Source: Odobenus rosmarus divergens (taxonomy: Eukaryota > Chordata > Mammalia > Carnivora > Odobenidae). Taken from it: 64,000 bases of DNA. Position numbers and translations under genes: made by a program. The notes beneath the pieces are model-generated. The model was not told the DNA's origin. It searched no databases and was given only the letters and a program-made list of their open reading frames with translations. Within the stretch, counting starts at the first letter, position 1; every line of letters begins with the position of its first letter. The DNA lies in assembly GCF_000321225.1 (NCBI RefSeq), contig NW_004450464.1, positions 1,723,567 through 1,787,566 on the forward strand, read 5' to 3'. Below, piece by piece: positions 48,006-58,533 of this stretch.

Positions 48006-48856
48006 CAGCAATAAAGAATGAACCGTTCATATGCACAATAATATAATAAATGTTTAAAACATAATGTTGAATATAAAGTCATATATGAAAGGATATATAC
48101 TGCATGATACTATTTTTATGAAATTCATTAATAGGCAAATGAATCTATGTAAGTAGGGGTCAGAATAGGAGTTACCTTTTGATTGTTGCTACAGGCTGAG
48201 ATGATAGATTTCTGGGGATGCTTGCAATGTAATATGTTCTCATTTGAGTTGTATTTTTGTGTGCATACCTATGCAAAAACTCACTGAACTGTATATTTAA
48301 GATCTGTATACTATTTTAGTAAATTCTACAATAATATTAAGAAGGGGGAAATAAGTAAAAAAAAAAAAAAGCTAGTTTCATTGAACAGATACCCACCTGT
48401 ATGATCTAACGATTCCACATTTAAGCATATACCCAACAGATAGGACTGCTTTTTTTTTTTTACACCAAAAGACATTTACAAGATTTACACAGCAACAGTA
48501 TTTTTAAATCCAGACACTCCAAATAGTATGATTATCCACCAACAGAATGGAAAATTAAGTTACGTTTCACTGGTAAGACAGAATAAAATGGAGTAATTAA
48601 GAAGAATGAATTTCTGCTACATCTGGAATATCACAGACATGCTTACGTTCATATAAAGTTCCTCAGAAAAGTGAGTCTGTGGTGGAGGAAGTCAAAATTG
48701 TGTTACATTCGGGAGAAGAAAATGAGGCATAACAGAGGCTTCTGAAATGCTGGTAATGTTCTGTATCATGAGGATGGTGGTCACAGGGCTGAGTTCATGC
48801 CGAAGAATTCTTGAAGTTATACGTTTATGATTTTTGCACTATTTAGCATGCGTCTT

Positions 48857-49326
48857 TGTATTAATTTGTAAGGGTTACTGTAATAAGATCCCACAAGTAG
48901 TGGCTTAACACAACAAATTTATCGCGTCACGGTTCTGGAGGCTAGAAGTCTGAAGTCTGAGTCAGCAAGGGTGGGTCGCTCTGGGGGCTGCAAATCTGTT
49001 CTGTGCTCTCTCCTAGCTCCTGCTCGTTGGTTGGCAATCTTTGTGGCATCTTTGGCTTGTAGGTGCATCATCCAATCTACACCTTCATGTGCATTCTCCT
49101 GCTATTTGTTCATGTAGTCTTCACTCTGTTCATGTTTGGCCCTTTGTTCAAATTTCCCCTTTTTATAAGGACACTAACCATATTGGATTAGGGCCCACCC
49201 TCATGATCTCATTCTAACTTTATTACCTCTGTAAAGAAACTGTTTTCAAATGAGGTTATGTTCGGAGGTACTGGGATTTAGGACTTCAAAATATATTTTT
49301 GCAGAAACAAAATTCAACCCAGAAGA
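48857..49326 (-). mobile_element. Solo MLT1A-like LTR, full length
   Basis: Begins TGTATTAATTTGTAAGGGTTACTG; has CACGGTTCTGGAGGCTAGAAGTC, GGCTTGTAGGTGCATC, ATAAGGACACTAACCATATTGG, TTAGGGCCCACCCTCATG and ACTGGGATTTAGGACTTC, and ends AAAATTCAACCC. This is close to the MLT1A consensus complement. Confidence 0.88.
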
Positions 49327-49499
49327 AACTTATACTCTACTTTTTAAAAATCCAAAAATTAAATCTATCAGAAAAAGGAATAGAATTGAAATGAAGGTCA
49401 AGGAGGGTTGCAGTAAGCCTTGACAATATAATACCTGTTTCCAAACCAAATGTTAGAATGGCTTGAAACATGTTAGAATTGAAAATCTTAGAGCTGTAA

Positions 49500-49680
49500 G
49501 ACACATTTGGAAACTGTTTCAGCCTCCTCCTTTTTTTCAGCAAAAACATTTAGGCTCAGCAAGATTAAAGAGTTTGTTTAAGGCACACATTTAAATCGTT
49601 AACAGGAGAATTTAGCCTAGAATCCCAGTCAAATACCCGCCTACCTTCTCCCCAAGACAACCACAACCTTAAATTTTACT
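49500..49680 (-). repeat. MIR-like SINE fragment
   Basis: GGCTCAGCAAGATTAAAGAG then AAGGCACACATTTAAATCG and ATTTAGCCTAGAATCCCAG, a diverged complement of the MIR core (GAGAGGTTAAGTAACTTGCCC ... CACACAGC). Confidence 0.45.
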
Positions 49681-49689
49681 AATTTTCTC

Positions 49690-52600
49690 AAATTGTTTCT
49701 AGAATATTTGCAAAATCACATTTCCTTAATGCTCACTTGACATATCTTTGTCCGTATTTTTATGGTTTATGTAAAGAAAGCTAGATTAAGGGAATTTCAC
49801 TGCAAAGGTGAAAATCAGAATGACATTTGTGAGGCTATAACTCTTGTTACCATCTGGCATACACAAGGGTGTCATACTAAATGAGATCAGAATGAGCTCC
49901 TTGGAAGTAAACCTTTAATAGACGGGGGAACTTCAGGGGAATCTTTCCTAGAATGTTTTAATAGAGCATTTGAGGATGAAATCTGCACAGCTGGCCAGTG
50001 AAGGCAATCTAGATTAGTTGCCAAAACCAGGTTTTAAATGAATTTGCCATCCGTCACAGTTCTTTCAAAAAGACAATGGAAATTTTGACGAATTAAGTAA
50101 TAAAAGTCTTTTCTGATCTGGAGCCCTGACACTTGCCCATGTATCCTGATTAAAGTTTTCCTTCCTCCCTCCCTCCTTCCCTCCTTCCCTCTTTGCCTTC
50201 CTTCCTTTTATTTTTTTTTCTTTTGCTGTTTCTCATCACATCAGTCTTCTACAGATCAGTCATTAAAGACAGTGACCATGACACCTATCAGCTGAATGGC
50301 ATAAATCTTACAGTCCTGTTAGAAATATACTAAGATAATAAAATGAAACAGCAAGGGAAAATCTAAACAAATGAAAGATGCTAATTCCCATATTCCATGT
50401 AGAAAGGACATGGTGCTTCTGTCAGCAGAGATAACTGAGTTGCTGGTACCGCCAATCATTTTCTTTATGACTGAGCCGAGAAAAAAGCAAAATTTTGCAG
50501 ACAAATTGAGGAAAAACAAACACTCAGGAGCACATGCAAAATTAATAGTATATCGTTAACTAGCAAATGCATGTAAAGTTAAAACTGCCTTCATAATCCG
50601 GGTCCTGCTTCCCTTCTGGAGGGTGTGGTCAATAGAAACCTGATTCACCAGCTGATGTTCAGTTACCTAGAATTCCTCTTCAATCCATCCATTCATGTTT
50701 TGGAATACCTTCCCTTGTTTGCTCAGGGGGAGCAGATGTTCAGTTTTGTTCTTTGACTTTGGAAATTTGGTTGTTGTGCTCTGTAGTGTCATGGAAGCTG
50801 GTACAGGATAACGAGGCAAATGGCTAGGCATGTTCTGAGCAGTAAGTGACTAATACCTTTACTTGCCGTGACACCCGAACCAGGCAGAGGCCATCTGGGC
50901 CCAAGTGACTGGGCATTTAGGGCAAATATGCATGATAGTCTTTATCATCACCTGGGTGGGAATTTAAATACTTTTTCACCCGTATGAAAACCTAGTTACA
51001 GAGATAAAGGCTTTCAGCATGTTAACAAATTACTTCCCAATGATAAAACACATCATGAATAATGCAAATTTACTCTTCACCCAAGAAACATGAAATAATG
51101 AGATTATTTAATATCTGATTCTACTGGTTTAGGATGTCCTTTAATTTTAATCATAGACTAACCTGGAACAGCTAGAAATCTGGATAGTTTCTGTCCTATA
51201 ATATGTGTGAGTGACAATATGGAGTGTAATTTGTGTATCTCTGTAGGTGACTATGTAATAATGACTTAGAAAATTAATAAATTAGCTGGGAAGTAAGATA
51301 GTGGCATCAAGAAAATAATTCTCACCTTTTTCAGGGGTGGGGGTGGGGGGAGTATAAATGATATGCCTCATGAAATGTCTGACTTCAAGAAACTTGCATT
51401 ACACATCTACTTAGTTCATTGAATATCTCACATGTTTTCAGTTGACTTACAGGCTCCATTCTCCTCCCCTTCTCCCATTCTCCTGCTACAGGGTCATTAC
51501 TCACTGCTTGTCACAAAGTGTCCTTGTTTCTTCCCTATTGCAGTCATGATCTGTATCTGTCCTGCTAACTCAGCATGGATGTTTTGGTAGAAGGCTCCGA
51601 TGTTCTTATGGAATATTCCAACATTAACTCAGAGGTTGTCTTGTAAGAAAGGTTTTTTGCTTTTTCACTAATTCTTTCCAGGTCCTTAGAGTGTTTTCAC
51701 ACAAATGTTTCACAAAAGCCATTTGAGAATTGGTGACATTTGGTGTGCACACGTCCTGTTTTGGGAAAAAAAAAAAAAAGCATCTCCCAATTTTTCTGAG
51801 TTCTTTTTGAGGTTGTGTTTATATCCCTACTTCCATTTTATTCCTGCACTTACTCATTAGTTTTTAGTTTAAACCATCCTGTGAGGTCAAACGTAGAGTT
51901 TGGAGTGGAACACACATTAATTATAAACGTATCTGGTCACTTTTGGTACAACAGCTCAGAAGATGGAACCAGCCATATTCTGAGTTGGAAGGTAAGCTCA
52001 GTCACAGTGGAAATGAGACATACAGAATTTTCTTATAGAAACAAGGAAAAAAATGATTTTTTTGCAGCATTAGAGGCCAGGTAATGAATGTAGTAGGCCT
52101 TTTCTAAGTTCAATATTCTATTTACAAAATCACAAGACTTTTATAAATTGCCAGACTGCCTTGCATTAACTAAATGCCAACAGAACAGTGACCTTTCAAA
52201 TTACTGGTGCAACAGAAGCTGAGATCAGAAAGCTCAAACTTAAAGCAAACACTGACAAGAAACCCTACAGAAATGACTTCTGTGTCTGGTCAACGTAACA
52301 TAACATGACATACTGTAAAATGTGTTTGGATTTTTGGGTAGAATAGTCTGTTATGGTTTCAGTGCTTTTGAAAATATGAATCTGGAGATTTGTGGTTATG
52401 TTATCTGAACCTAAAATATTTTTTTTAAATGTGAAAGAGAAAGAGTGGGAAAGTTTGGTATAAAAAGATTTGTAAAATATGATTGTAATAGTGTTACTAA
52501 GGGAGGTAAAGAAAGGATGGAACAGGTGGGGGTCTAGAGAGGAGCGGAGTTGGAAGTTTGGGGTAAGGGAAGTTAAGTTGCAAAAACAGATGAGAGTGCA

Positions 52601-53530
52601 TTATATAAGGAGGTTTTTTTTTTTAAGTTCTCATTTGAAATATGCAACAGAGATAACTTTAAAAATACATCATGAGGAATTTTGAATCAGAGTTCCAATT
52701 TTAAAATGTTATGAGCTTCCGTTGTTTTCCTATTTCCCATACGTTTCTCTGTAAGTTTCACTTAAACTGCATGGGAAGTATAGATACCAACTGCTTTATA
52801 ACAAAATTAAATTCATATCTATGTATATATTTGCATGTATATATTCAAAGGGATTTTTTTCAATCTATACTACAATGTATCTTTAGAGAGGTCTTATTAA
52901 TGATGAATTGGAAGTATAATTGTATACTTTTTTTTCTGTACCTTCAGTACTCTGGTTTGAAATTTTTCTGTCAACATTTAATTTTCACCTGTATATTCTC
53001 ATCAATAGGATACGATTACAAAACAGCAGATTTTACTCTGTCTACATTTGAATAGATGCCTAGAGGCATGTATCTGATGACTAATAATTTCTAAATACAT
53101 ATGTACTTCTTGTATATCTGTGTAAATGGTTGTAAGGGGATGAAGAAATATTTTAGAGATGCGTCACTGTGTATAGGATTTTGAGGCACATTCCATTGCT
53201 GTCACGTTTGGAAATTTTTGATGAATACGTTTCTCTTTCATAGCAAATATGTATGTGAACCATCTATAGCCAGATTTTATTGTAAGTGTTTGAAAGGATA
53301 TTGCAGCTATGGGATATTGCCAGACCGTTAGTAAAAAGCAAATTGAGTCTATTGAGAGATTAATTCACCAGCTGAAAGAAATACATTTGCCTTAGAGTCA
53401 TCAGATATTCTACCCACCGAACTCATCCTCCAAGATAGCATACCTAATGAGCTTCCTAAGCCAATTAAACATAAGCAGGAAGCATGAGTCATCAGAACTA
53501 TTTTTGGCTAATCAGCTGACTGCACAAATG
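49690..53530. other. Unique AT-rich DNA
   Basis: 3.8 kb without a confidently recognised repeat or gene. Contains a (TCCC/TTCC)n tract at 50157-50219 and a poly(A) run near 51766. Confidence 0.4.
50157..50219. repeat. (TTCC)n/(TCCC)n polypyrimidine tract
   Basis: TTCCTTCCTCCCTCCCTCC and similar units with interruptions, ending in a T-run. Confidence 0.9.
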
Positions 53531-53989
53531 CATGCCATTAAGGAAAGGGGAACACCCTAAAAGTTGTAGGTTTTTTCACTGTCCTGACTTCACTTCTCAA
53601 TTTTATGGATGCAGCATCTTGCACAGGACACTGCAAATGAGTGGAGTGCCTTATGCTATATAAAGTGCTTTCCCTTACATTCAGTAAAATAAAATAAGTT
53701 TTAATGGGCTTAAGTGATTTGCTTAAAGGCACAAATTAATGTATGTCTGGGGCTCAAAATCGTGCCCTTTCCTCTGTTGTAATTGTTCTATGAATATGTA
53801 TGTATTGATCGACTTTCTACCTTTCATGACTAGAGAATAGGTTCAAGGGTTCGGAATGCTGCCATCTTGACAACTGGGCAGACTCAGATAGCACCAAGAC
53901 AGGGTGAGGATGAAGGGAAACATTTTTACCCCCGCATAGGTTCCCTTTTTCAAAGACAGAATCGGGGTACTGGTATCAGTTCCTACTGG

Positions 53990-54150
53990 TTATGATGATA
54001 GTAATGATCCAAATAACTAACGATTACTGAGCACTCATAATATGCTAGTGCTTTATTAAGCCCAAATAATAGTCTCAAAGCCTTCCAAATAGACCTTCTT
54101 CTCTTAAAGTTACAGAGAATGTAGACCCAGAGAAGTAATGTTAAATTTTT
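53990..54150 (-). repeat. MIR SINE fragment
   Basis: AACTAACGATTACTGAGCACTC, ATATGCTAGTGCTTTATTAAGC and CCCAGAGAAGTAATGTTAAAT parallel the complement of the MIR 3' half (AACTAACATTTATTGAGCGC ... GTGCCAGGCAC ... CAGAGAGGTTAAGTAA). Confidence 0.65.
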
Positions 54151-54899
54151 TAACGTTGTAAATTTTGAAAAATGCTTATAGTATGTTCTATATTTTATGA
54201 GTCTATGGAATAACTATCCATGTATGTGATGAAATGAAGAGAGATTTGATACAGTATGTGGCATGAGTATATCTACTGAAATATAACTGATTTTCATATG
54301 TCATTTATAAAAATTGGCTTCATTATCATTCTGTAGGGTCATTTTATTTGTGTATGTTACTTTAAATGTGCACATGTGGAAATTGTTTTGTTTTACTTAA
54401 AGACATGTGGGTAAGGCTCCTCTTTGTAAAGAGCTGATTCCCTGGGAAAGGACAGGGGATGATTTCATTGCCTAGTGACCCAAATCATAAAGTTAAAGTT
54501 TCCTGCCTACTCTAGAAAAAAAATGAATATTTTATATACATAAGTTTTTGACACTAGATTCCTTTTCCCAGATATTCATTTAAAAATGTAATTGAAATAC
54601 CCTTTTTTAAAAATCTAGTTTATCTATGGCAAACACAAATATTTTGGGGAAATATTTCTTGGCATTATCCTTCAATGTTAATTTTTTGTTTAAACAACTT
54701 TTAGATGCTTCCAGGAGCCCAGGAATGAGATTAACTTCTTTTTAAGATTAAAAAGAAAAATAAGTTAGCAAGATCACAAAACTAAACCTTTAGTCTGTTT
54801 TTCTTTTCCTGATTTTCATATTATTTCCTTTATATTAATTTTACCTTATTGCATATTCATGAAGGCTGACTGTGAAATAAGAAATATATACTGAGTACT

Positions 54900-55020
54900 T
54901 TTTAAGAACTAAGACTACGTCTTCTCCTGTGATGTGAATTATATCCTTCAAAATACATATGTGTTTGCATAATATGTGTTCAATTAATGTCATTGAATAA
55001 ATAAGTGAATTCATCTACCA
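54900..55020 (+). repeat. L2 3'-end fragment
   Basis: GACTACGTCTTCTCCTG ... GTGTTCAATTAATGTCATTGAATAAATAAGTGAATTC, a diverged L2 terminus. Confidence 0.45.
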
Positions 55021-55929
55021 GTCAATAAGCATGAATCCAAAAGCTATTCTAGAATATCATGGCCTCTGAAGATTAGAGTAAAAGTGAAAGCACTTTACTA
55101 AATTAGATATATAGGACATGGAAAACAGAGTAAATTTAATAAATTATTTTCAAATTTCAAATGAAGTCAAGCTTACTTATTTAGGATCTATAATGTGGAA
55201 ATCCCTCTAGTCATGATTGGGAGAATAAAAATGATGAAATCGTGGTCTCATCTTTGTGAGACTTACCATCAACCAGGAAGGCATGGCATATGCTCAGAAA
55301 ACTTAAGTAAGTGCCTATGAATGGGACACATAGATGTAAAAGATCCAAGAAATACGTATGGAGTGGGACAAGAGTTATTTGAGTTTGAACTTGAGGTTTA
55401 AGTATAATATGATGAGTTGAAATAGAGGAAAGGGGGATTCTATGTGGAAGAAAAACAAGAGTTGGAAATGAGAAGAGTATAAAACAAGCACAAACAAAAT
55501 TATAGACCTATAAATTCACACAATTTCCGTGTGAAAAGCAAACTGACTGCTCTGGGGCAGAATCTAGGTGCTGGCGGACTGTGTTTAGACATAATTAACA
55601 AAAACAAAAACATAAATTGGACTGCAGCAAAAATTTGAACTTTATTTTCTAGGCCTCATTTCCAAATGCATGTCAATGGGTGTTGAGTGAGGGGAAGGGG
55701 TAATTTGCTTATGTAAATTTGGAAAATGTGAAGTGACGCTCAACTGTTCAACAAGATTGCTTACTGTGAGGATCCTCAGGAGCCTTCAGTTTGTGGATAT
55801 CAAGAAGGGGGACCATTGTAGGAATTTCACAAACATTTTGCCATAGGATCTCTTTCTGTGATTTGTCTGTCTGTAGTGATATTTCTCCTCTGGACCCATG
55901 TTGGGAACAAGCAGTTTTTGACAGTTAAG

Positions 55930-56640
55930 AGTCACAAGGAGCATTAAGGCAGAGAGAAAGGACATGGTGAAAGTACTGATTTGGGGGAAAAAATATGGTA
56001 GTAGTATGTGGAGAGACTGACATCCCCTGCAATAAGGGGTTGAGAAGAGAAGTTGTAATGATACATGAATAGTGGAGATGAAAGGTTATTTTAAGATACA
56101 AAGCAGTAGAGTGCATTTTTAGATCCAATCACTGCTTAGAGATGAAGTATTGTAGGAAGAGCTGGAGATAAAGACTTGGGTGTAATTTGTATACAGGTGA
56201 GAGTACAGTCTGTTAAGTTGGATTCCCAGAAAGAGACTACAAAGGAAGAACAGAGGTTTCCGTTATTCATGGAAACATTTATCTTTACTTTCTTGGAAAC
56301 GTGAGGAGAAGGATGACCAGAGTAAGAAGAAATCAGAATAGTTTAGTCCAAAAAAGTGGGATTTGAATAAGGATCTTGCTGTGAAAAGCTGGTTTTGTTG
56401 ATTTGCAAGATAAATTTTATTATAATTGTGAGAATGAAAATGAACATTTGTGGGTGTGTGATGGTGGAGTAGTAAGAAAATGAGCATTGTAAGGCAGAAC
56501 TTCCATGCAGAGGACACAGAGATACTGACCCTATTAGGGGGACATTGGATTATTGGGAACCTGGAAGTGTGGGTCGGTTGGAATTTTGAGTATTTTTTGA
56601 TGAGTTGATATAGGAAACGGTGATTACGTCCTATGTTCAG
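55930..56640 (-). repeat. Possible L2-like LINE remnant
   Basis: GA-rich sequence with GACTTGGGTGTAATTTGTATACAGGTGAGAG, similar to the complement of an L2 ORF2 stretch. The long minus-strand open frame at 56263-56655 lies here and is explained by low stop density in CT-rich complement sequence. Confidence 0.35.
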
Positions 56641-56958
56641 GGACTTGGAAAACAATGAGAGGGATTGTAAAGAGGCAGAGAAACTGAAAAGTGAAGAAAA
56701 GGTAAAATCTGATAGCTTGTTTCCCAGGGGTATGATCTTCTCAGTGAGGTGGTGTCTTGTGGAATATTAAACTCTTGTTCGGAGAAATATGCTAGAGAAT
56801 CAGGGGAGACTTCTTTTTGAATTTAACACCTAATAACACATTTAGCAAATGATAATAAATAGAAATAAGTTCTGGAGAGAATTTTTAAATTATTGTCAAA
56901 TTGTTTTACCATTTCATTTTTGTTAGGGAAAATTAATCTTAAAGAATTGTAGTATTTC

Positions 56959-57163
56959 GGGGTACCTGGGTGGCTCAGTTTGTTCAGCGTCTGCCTTCGG
57001 CTCAAGTCAGGATCTCCAGGTCCTGAGATCGAGCCCCGCTTCGGGCTCCCTGCTCAGTGAGGAGCCTGCTTCTCCCTCTCTCTCCCTCTGCCCCTCTCCC
57101 CCTCTTGTGCTCGCTCTCTCTCAAATAAATAAATAAAATCTTTAAAAATTTTTAAATTAAAAA
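56959..57163 (+). repeat. SINEC, moderately diverged
   Basis: GGGGTACCTGGGTGGCTCAG head, GATCGAGCCCCGCTTCGGGCTCC, CT-rich body and AAATAAATAAATAAAATC tail. Its target duplication has aged: AAAGAATTGTAGTATTTC (56941-56958) against AAAGAGTTGTATTATTTC (57164-57181), 16 of 18 matching. Confidence 0.94.
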
Positions 57164-57181
57164 AAAGAGTTGTATTATTTC

Positions 57182-58379
57182 ACAGTTTGTGACTTAATTG
57201 TATTTTTAATTTTGAAAGCTTATAAATTGTCAAAGTCCAGTTGCTTTAATGTAAGTGTTCTTTAAATGCTAAACATGTTCATCTTAGTTGTACTGAGGAT
57301 ATTTCACCCTATGTTTTTCAATTTGAAGTATTATCCTTGGGCTGTGTGTTTCATTATTGTCTGCTAATCCACACTATTATCTAGAAAATCTCTTAGAAGT
57401 AACAACCCTAATACTTTCATAAAGCACCCTGAAAATGTAAATGCCCATTAAGTGTTCAGCAGGGGTACATTTCATTCATAATATAGCAGTACCCTCTAGT
57501 GCTCATGCTTGGTCATGTGTTCTCCAAAACTGCCTTACAGGGGTATATGTCACCTATTGAATCACTTTACTCGGGTTTAGCTTTAAGTGAAATATTCTAT
57601 TATTCATAACATCACCTTCTTGAAAAGGAGTTCAGGTATTTCCAATATTACTCAAAAATATTACCAGTACTTTTGTGCTGTAGGGAAAAATGGCTATTCC
57701 GTCTATTTTGCTCATGTAAGTAAATGAAATGCTTGAGAACAAAGAACCAAGAAGTTGGTTAAATTTCTTAAGTGATTTGTAGAAATGGAAGTAGGATCTA
57801 AGTCTTTTGTTCCAAGGTTCAGTTCTGTGCCATATGCATTGGACGATGCATCTGATCCAAGAAGGTTTAAAGCTATAAATGTATATGTCCAAAATTCTTC
57901 ATTCTTTAATGGAAATGTTTCTTAAAGAATATTACTCTATTTTGAGAAATTTTGGATTGTTGGTTTACAACACAGCACAATAGTACTGCCAACATACTGC
58001 AAGGAGGTTGTGTTGTATTGAAATTTGATTTACCATGCTTAAACATGTTAATTCAGAACGAAAGGAATCTCCAGCCAAACTATTCATGAGCAAGAAGGAC
58101 TGGCTTATTTGCTTTCCAAAGCCTCAACCCAAGCTTGATCACTGAGTTTATATGCAGATTGTAGACCTGCATAGCTGTAAGACCTTAACCATTACTTACT
58201 CTTATTTTGGTAGTTTTAATTTTTATTACAGACTTGATTTGGTCAGGTGTTCTCACCAAAATAGTAGATCCACATAAGAAAATAATTCTAATTTCTACAT
58301 ATGTTTCTGAATAGCTTCCTCGGGTGATTTGAGTTTGCTATTAATAAATGTTTTTGGTATCCATATTTAGTTGTTACAG
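57182..58379. other. Unique intron sequence upstream of the GPC5 exon
   Basis: No interspersed repeat recognised. Provides the branch point and acceptor region of the exon. Confidence 0.5.
58371..58379 (+). promoter_or_regulatory. 3' splice site of the GPC5 exon, with tandem AG
   Basis: Two in-frame AG acceptors occur: TTTAG ending at 58370 and TTACAG ending at 58379. The second fits the CAG|G consensus better and is preferred. Use of the first would add Leu-Leu-Gln to the exon. The polypyrimidine tract is weak and A-rich. A plausible branch-point match (TTAAT) lies at 58341-58345, about 35 bases upstream of the preferred acceptor. Confidence 0.7.
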
Positions 58380-58527
58380 GGTAGGTCACCCAAACCCGAC
58401 AAGTGGGAGCTCCAGATGGGCAGTGGTGGTGGCATGGTTGAACAGGTCAGCGGGGACTGTGATGATGAAGATGGTTGTGGTGGATCAGGAAGTGGAGAAG
58501 TCAAGAGGACACTAAAAATCACAGACT
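58380..58527 (+). CDS. GPC5: GPC5 (glypican-5) internal coding exon, probably the penultimate one
   Basis: Glypican-5 is a GPI-anchored cell-surface heparan sulfate proteoglycan that modulates growth-factor and Hedgehog signalling. Read from 58380, the exon gives 49 codons plus one base. The peptide begins GRSPKPDKWELQ, contains GSGGGMVEQVSGDCDDEDGC and ends GEVKRTLKITD. Its Ser-Gly sites are at exon residues 15, 24, 36 and 38. Their 9/12/2 spacing equals that of the annotated human attachment serines 486, 495, 507 and 509, so the exon covers about residues 472-520 of 572. Two Cys flank the acidic DDED cluster that favours heparan sulfate priming. The 3' boundary is GAC T|GTAAGT: the split codon needs GG from the next exon to give the conserved Trp. 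The acceptor is taken as TTACAG|GG; an alternative AG lies 9 bases upstream. Frame is open with no damage, so it looks functional. The GPI-signal exon lies beyond the window. Confidence 0.95.
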
Positions 58528-58533
58528 GTAAGT
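58528..58533 (+). promoter_or_regulatory. 5' splice site (GTAAGT) of the GPC5 exon
   Basis: The consensus donor GTAAGT directly follows GAC T. The intron interrupts codon TGG after its first base (phase 1), matching the known glypican-5 residue Trp after the KITD motif. Confidence 0.9.

Larger units (their letters stand above)
45180..48370 (+). mobile_element. HAL1/L1-type LINE, interrupted twice
   Basis: ORF1-like sequence surrounds and follows the SINE at 45523 (AATATACCTGCAATTGGAGACC, AAGAAGCTCAACAAAACC, GAAAACCATAACTAGG, GCAGACCTGAACTACAAGAAATACTTCAG). ORF2 3'-end sequence starts near 47030 (CTAGAATTTATAAAGAGCTC, CTCAGCAATTCCACTCCTGGG), and the 3'UTR ends before poly(A) at 48358. ORF1 joined almost directly to the ORF2 end is the HAL1 (half-L1) layout. 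All frames are broken. The 5' boundary is uncertain. Confidence 0.7.
1..58379 (+). other. GPC5: GPC5 intron (3' part of the intron before the exon at 58380)
   Basis: No other exon-like sequence with protein similarity and splice sites was found upstream of the GPC5 exon on either strand. GPC5 is known to be a very large gene with introns of hundreds of kilobases, so 58 kb of repeat-rich AT-rich DNA is expected here. Open frames in this stretch are short, lack recognisable domains and mostly lie in repeats. Confidence 0.85.

Noticed and set aside
51766..51779. Poly(A) run as a possible processed pseudogene tail
   Set aside because: No upstream transcript-like sequence or flanking duplication could be identified.
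56263..56655. 130-codon minus-strand open frame, among the longest in the window
   Set aside because: No domain, no start context or splice signals. It sits in GA-rich, possibly L2-derived sequence whose complement is stop-poor.
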